Shown here: in pieces, positions 45,943-50,722 of the stretch | How the letters are laid out: each line of letters opens with the position of its first letter | Position numbering within the stretch: position 1 is the first letter of the stretch | Origin: Ectocarpus siliculosus | Lineage: Eukaryota; Sar; Phaeophyceae; Ectocarpales; Ectocarpaceae | Assembly (NCBI GenBank): GCA_000310025.1 | Contig: FN649734.1 | Location: forward strand, 166,855 to 217,576 | DNA: 50,722 nucleotides | Reading direction: 5' to 3' | Program-made: the position numbers and the translations under genes | The notes under the pieces: model-generated | What the model was told of the DNA's origin: nothing | Database searches by the model: none | The model's input: only the letters and a program-made list of their open reading frames with translations

Positions 45943-48900
45943 TTACCTACCATGTCGGATAGTTTTCTCCGGGAAGAAGTATCTATAGTTTTTGTTTGAC
46001 GAAACGAGACGGATAGGCGAGATGCGGGGCGGGAAAGATGGGGGTGCACCAACACACCCCATCACACGGCTACCTCCGAATACCACAATGTCTAACAATA
46101 AAGGGGGTCGAAGAAACCAAGCAAGGGAGAGAGGGGACAACGTCATGTGCGATGCACGTGTACATACACTCACGTCCACGGGGCATTGGTGCCTACATAA
46201 ATAACAACAGAGCACGAAGGCTCCTTTCAAGTTGGAAAATTGAAGACTGGCACTTTCAAGTTGGAAATTCGAAAATGGAATTGTGTTTTCAAGTTGGAAA
46301 AATCGAAACTGGTTGGGACTGGCAACGAAAGTTGGTTGGGTTTTGCTTAGAATGTTGAACCATTTTTTTTTGGTGGAAAATTCAGCATTGAGAATTGACG
46401 AATTGCCTCTTCGTACGTGCGTACTGCACTTTGTCGTGAGCCCCGGTCCGGGTGTTGTTGTCCGTCCTGATTTTTTCTGTCGATGTATTGTTATGTGTAT
46501 ATTTTCTGATTGGGAAAATAACGTTTCTCATTGGTTTCAACGCCATTTGACGGAAGGCGAATTCATCTATTTCTTACCGTTGATGTACTAAATTGTTTGT
46601 TTTTTGCTTCGGGGGGAAGACCGCCGTGCATTATTGTAGCTTATTGTGCCATGTGCTGTATTCTTGTGCGGCCTTTGTATGCAGCGGCGGTTTTTGGAAG
46701 AAGGCTCTTGCTTGTGGAACTGGCAGGAAACCCAAGCAAGTCTAGTCGAGATATATATGCAGATAGTTTGGAGTATCCGCGCACGCTCAGTCGTATTTTT
46801 AAAAAAAGCAAGGGTACACTGGCATATTGAATCCCATCTAGTTGTACTGCAGCCACATGTACGCAAATTCGTTTGCTGTCCAGGACATTTAGTGTCGATT
46901 TTTAGGGGGGGTTGCTGTACAGGAGATCTGCCGTATTCAACGCACTTCCTTCTCGTGGAGAAACGAGAGAGAGAACAAAGTAGGCTCAGGAGGCGTGTTA
47001 TCTCCGCAGGCAGGTAGGCATGACGTTTTTCTTGCAGAAACACGTGGAATCGACGATATTTCACCATGTTCAGTCGCATGCTTGTTGCGTCCCCCGTATT
47101 GTTTGGAACCAGCCTTCCTTGTGCTCGTCTTCTATTATAGCGTTAAGCTGTATGACAGGAAGGAAGAAGGTCGCAAAAACCACAATATCCCGCTTTTCTT
47201 TTAACCTTTCGTTTGATTTGCTTTGTTTATTTGTTGTGACGGTGTCTTGGTTCGGATTGGATGTGGTGTGCATCGTTTATAGACCGTACTTGGAATCTTT
47301 TCGTGTACATGTAGGGGGTCGGATGAACCGTGTCTGTCTGTATCTTGAAAGTACTATGATGATAAGGGTTGGTCGTATTATACTGCAAGTAGAATCGAAG
47401 GGTCAGGCCTAGAAAAGCGCTAAAATCCGAGTTTAGTTCTGAACAGAACCAGCCCTCCCTGTAAGAAGTAAGAAGGCAGGGAGGGTGGTGGCTGTTTAGT
47501 TTCCGGTTGGTTGTGTACAAGGTTTGATATACACGAACGCTTGAGCAACTCATTCGGGAGATTATTCAGGTTTGTCTGGTGCTGCCACACGTAGCCTTCC
47601 GCTGGACCATTGGGCGGTATTGGTTTGCCTTCAGCAACGAATGGATCCCTCTCCCTTTGTGTGTGTGTCGGTCCGCGCGGCGAACCTATCGTCACGCTAT
47701 AGGGCACGGGCGGGTATGGTGTCGAAGGAAGGAAGTTGTCTGGCAATGTTTGTTTGCCGAACGCGGTCATGGAGGCATATCTCACAACTCTGTGCCCGAA
47801 GGTCGCTATGGTAAGTTGTCTAAAAAAAGAGGGCTCTGTGAGTCGACACCAGGCCGAATCATATTCGTTCGAATCCTGACCCGAAAAAGAAATTCCTTGG
47901 ATGAAAAGGAGCGGCCCGAACTACTACTACTACTACTCCAGTAGTAACAGTAGTATTGTAGTAGTGAGTAGTGCCTCCGTCCTTGTTACCGACCGGACCA
48001 CCGGTGGTGTTTGCGAGCGACCGACGGCGAGAGAGAGAGACAGGATGGATGGATGGATGGATGGATCGGATGTGGTGCGAGGTGAGAAGCTCCCGCGCAA
48101 TAATAATAATAATAATACCCGTCTACCCACAGCAGCATCCAACATCCCCTGCATGCATAGTATGTATAGTATGTCATGTACAGCATGTATCTGGGTATTG
48201 TATGTAGAAGAAGAGCAGCATCGAGCCGACCCACCACTGAGTGAGTGCCCCCCCACACTAAATTGTGATTAATAATGGTAGCTTGCGCCATGTGGCGTAG
48301 TATTATAATAATAATAGCTGTTTTTTTCGCAGAATGTTTTCATTTGTTGTGATCAATCCGTTGCAAAGAAGGCGCAGTGAGTTTGGTTGTCACCACCTCC
48401 TCTTATTCTTCTTCTTCTACCCCCTCCCACACCCCCTTCCCTACCTCCCAGCTACAAAACTCGAGCCGCGATGTAGCCAATAACAAAAAAATTAAAAACA
48501 GTGTGCGTATTCCATGCATTCTGCCTGTATCTATCTGATGTCACCCTGCCTGCATGATGATATACAACAAGCACATTAATCACTACTCTACTCCCAATTG
48601 GACTAGGCATCAACAAAAGAGGAGTGTGGTGCACAATACACCGAACGGGGGAAAGAACCATTTACTATGTATCACAAACAACCAAACAAACAACACCATC
48701 TATCTGCCAACACCTCCTGTCAACGATCAGTGACGCCTACCCCGTTGGACGTAATAGTATATAGGATAACTGATTCCAAGAAACTAGTCATCATGCGCAC
48801 CCCGCGATGAATGCCCGCAGAATACCCAACCAACCACTAAGGCTACAGCGACAGGAGGACAGAACAAAAAAATACAGAAACACGAACAAGAATAAACCAC

Positions 48901-49100
48901 ACATCAACCAACACTACGCGAGGTGGTCATTTCCCCCATGAAATGAATTCGTTCATTCAATCAAGATCTGCATGTACGTCATGGGTATCATCATAATTGA
49001 TGCAGCAATGCCACTAGTAACTCGGGTGATGATGCCGTCTCTCCAAGAGCCGTTAAAAGGTCCCTCCCTCTCACAAACTGTCGCTAAATTTATCGTAAAA
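45943..49100. other. Long region without a supported gene
   Basis: Open frames on both strands are short and overlap each other without a clear winner. Three loosely repeated TTTCAAGTTGGAAA motifs lie at about 46224-46300, a GGAT repeat at about 48042-48066, AAT repeats near 48098-48118 and CTAC repeats near 47920-47940. The plus-strand segment around 46670-46830 (GRRLLLVELAGNPSKSS) has some coding character, but splice sites could not be placed. Confidence 0.4.
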
Positions 49101-49109
49101 AGGTCCCAC

Positions 49110-50722
49110 TCATTGGTAAAGGTCCCCGGCCTCAACGCCGCCCACTACCGTCCTCCACCCCCTGACCCTCCTCCGGGCAGCGATCGCCCCGCCGACCGCC
49201 GCAAACGGCGCCGTGATTATCCCCGCCGTCTTCTCTCCCAGGGCAGTGGCACCGCCGCCGGAGCACGTCCCGTTCCTGCTGCCGCTCTCGATCCCAGAGA
49301 GAGCCGGCGACGATCGTCCTCCGCTGTCACCCCCGGGGTTCACTCCCGCCATAACGCCTCCTCCGCCGCCGCCTCCGGGTGAAACCGCCGTCGATTGCGC
49401 CGCGGCGTCATCGGAGTCCAAGTACGACCGCGGGGGGGACGAGGGCTGCTCGGCCATCGCGCCGCCCCCCCCCTTCCCCGCCCGCCATCCGCGGCCCAGC
49501 TTGTTCTCCAGGCTGTTGGTGCGGCGGAACCTCCTCGAGAAGTGCTGAGACGATGACGATGATGGTGCATCCCTGCCGCCCTTGGAACTCCCCGGGGGCG
49601 TGCACTCGGGGGTCTTGGTAGCGGGGTGTTCGCCGGCGGCAGCGGCGGCGGCGGGGTCACTCCTCTCTGCTCCCGGCACGAGGTTGAGCAGGAACGCTCT
49701 CGCTCCTCCTCCGAGCTTCTTCGTGGAAGAAGCAGCCGGCTCCTCTTGCTCCTGCTCTTGCTGCTGCTGCTGCTTCTTCTTCTGCTGCTGCTGCTGGAGC
49801 CAGCGCTGGTGGTAGTGTTGGGGGTCGTCGAGGCCAACCGTGTCGCCCCCGTCAGCGGCCCTCTTGGGCTTTGGCGACAACGACGCCGGGATTACCTCCA
49901 CCAGGTTCTTCCTCCTGGAAGTGGCGGCGACTCCGACACCGGCGCCCCACGGCATTACCGCCGCGGCCGCCTTCTCCTGAAGGGTCATCCTCTTGCTCTC
50001 GGCCAGACGCCGTTCTTCTGCGGCGGCATCAGCATCCGTCTTGGAGGGGGCGGCAACCCTCGCGGCGAGCTCGGCGAGCCTCTCCCGCTCCCGCTTCTCC
50101 TTCCTGGCCGCTAGGAGCGCCCGCTTCCCTTCCTCGACCAGGGCACCCTTTGCGGAAGGGCTGAGCAGCCGACGAGAGGGCGAGAGGGAGGAAGAGGCGC
50201 CGCCGCTGCCGGGGGCGGCGCCGGTGGCGGTGGTAGCGAAAGAACGAGCACCCCCCGAGGAGGAGGAAGTGATGGTGGTGAAGTGGCCGACCTGGTTGGT
50301 GTTGCGGGGGGACACGGCCACGATCGTGAGCCCGGCGGTGGTGCTGGTGCTGACGATACCGTCGCCGCGGTCCACCCCGCCCGTTACGGCGACTTCCGCC
50401 ACCGAATCGGCTTCTTCTTCCTTCGCCGCCGCCGCCGGCGCCGCCGCTGCTGCTGCCGCTGCACCCGCCGCCGCCGCCCCGCTGCTGGCGGAAAGCCTGA
50501 CCGCTCCCGCCCCGCGCTGCTTCTGCTCCATAGCCGCCACCGCAGCCTCCAGGCCGGTCGGCGTTGTCGGCAACGTGAAAGTCGGGTGCTCCGGCGCGGG
50601 GGGCGCACACGACGACGACGATTGCAAGGATCGGTGCTTCCTCAGGAGCCCCGAAGGGATATGAGAAGGAAGGGGCCCGACGTCGACCGAGTCGCGGCCG
50701 CTGCCGCCGCCGCTGCCGCTGC
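49110..50722 (-). CDS. Low-complexity Ala/Gly/Ser-rich protein, 3' part of gene
   Basis: The minus strand is open from the window edge to a stop at 49110-49112, about 537 codons, so the 5' end lies beyond 50722. The protein has poly-Ala runs, an Arg/Glu/Lys helix (RKEKRERERLAELAARV, EERRLAESKRMTLQEKAAA), a QQQQQKKKQQQQQEQEQEQ-type segment, Ser-rich stretches with RRFRRTNSLENKLGR, and Gly runs before a short ending DLYQ. It looks largely disordered, with a possible coiled coil in the middle and many potential phosphorylation sites. A GC-rich codon bias sets it apart from the flanking DNA. No domain allows a functional name. Confidence 0.65.
   Translation of the reverse strand, partial: SGSGGGSGRDSVDVGPLPSHIPSGLLRKHRSLQSSSSCAPPAPEHPTFTLPTTPTGLEAAVAAMEQKQRGAGAVRLSASSGAAAAGAAAAAAAAPAAAAKEEEADSVAEVAVTGGVDRGDGIVSTSTTAGLTIVAVSPRNTNQVGHFTTITSSSSGGARSFATTATGAAPGSGGASSSLSPSRRLLSPSAKGALVEEGKRALLAARKEKRERERLAELAARVAAPSKTDADAAAEERRLAESKRMTLQEKAAAAVMPWGAGVGVAATSRRKNLVEVIPASLSPKPKRAADGGDTVGLDDPQHYHQRWLQQQQQKKKQQQQQEQEQEEPAASSTKKLGGGARAFLLNLVPGAERSDPAAAAAAGEHPATKTPECTPPGSSKGGRDAPSSSSSQHFSRRFRRTNSLENKLGRGWRAGKGGGGAMAEQPSSPPRSYLDSDDAAAQSTAVSPGGGGGGGVMAGVNPGGDSGGRSSPALSGIESGSRNGTCSGGGATALGEKTAGIITAPFAAVGGAIAARRRVRGWRTVVGGVEAGDLYQ

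Noticed and set aside
47420-47785. Minus-strand segment with LNNLPNELLKRS resembling the start of an F-box
   Set aside because: Only a short similarity near the end of a frame with overlapping alternatives; no downstream repeats or splice support.
47855-47885. CGTTCGAATCCTGAC resembling a tRNA B-box
   Set aside because: The flanking bases cannot form a T-stem, and no acceptor stem or A-box lies at the right distance.

Overview
The window looks like nuclear DNA of an intron-rich eukaryote with moderate GC content, most likely a stramenopile such as a brown alga. This is inferred from long multi-exon genes with GT-AG introns, very frequent CAG/CTG and CAA repeats, low-complexity proteins, a sulfatase gene and dense transposon debris. 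No bacterial operon, ribosomal RNA, tRNA or CRISPR array was seen. Three entries carry the functional content: a membrane-anchored sulfatase, a very large histone stem-loop-binding protein (SLBP), and a decayed polymerase/helicase-type element. Most other genes could only be assembled from exon phases and remain unidentified.

Layout. 1-6548 (minus): arylsulfatase-type gene, seven phase-consistent exons, C-terminus beyond the left edge. 6549-7640: no gene seen. 7644-7862: two 110-bp tandem units. 8030-10890: nested array grown from one short transposable element, plus a diverged solo copy. 10930-14933 (plus): large coding region broken into alternating frames, ending in superfamily-1 helicase motifs. 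15137-15534 (minus): two exon-like segments. 15740-19331 (minus): unidentified multi-exon gene. 19510-20690 (plus): unidentified exon-like segments. 21632-21952: inverted solo copy of the array element. 22094-28743 (minus): SLBP with a disordered N-terminal extension of about 860 residues. 29312-29675 (plus): 5'-truncated LINE. 30398-32533: small inverted-repeat elements. 32650-33693 (minus): end of an unidentified membrane protein gene, with possible upstream exons to 34905. 36562-39918: two non-autonomous LTR elements lying tail to tail. 40560-42743 (minus): unidentified exons. 43577-45941 (plus): Cys/His- and Gln-rich protein gene. 45943-49100: no gene supported. 49110-50722 (minus): 3' part of a low-complexity protein gene running off the right edge.

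The genes do not form a pathway. The sulfatase would act on sulfate esters in the secretory system or at the cell surface, and SLBP on histone mRNA. A shared 3' tail links the LINE fragment with two longer repeats lying in introns, which suggests a LINE mobilising shorter partners. The undescribed items most worth follow-up are the polymerase-like/helicase element, the internally amplified repeat array and the oversized SLBP.
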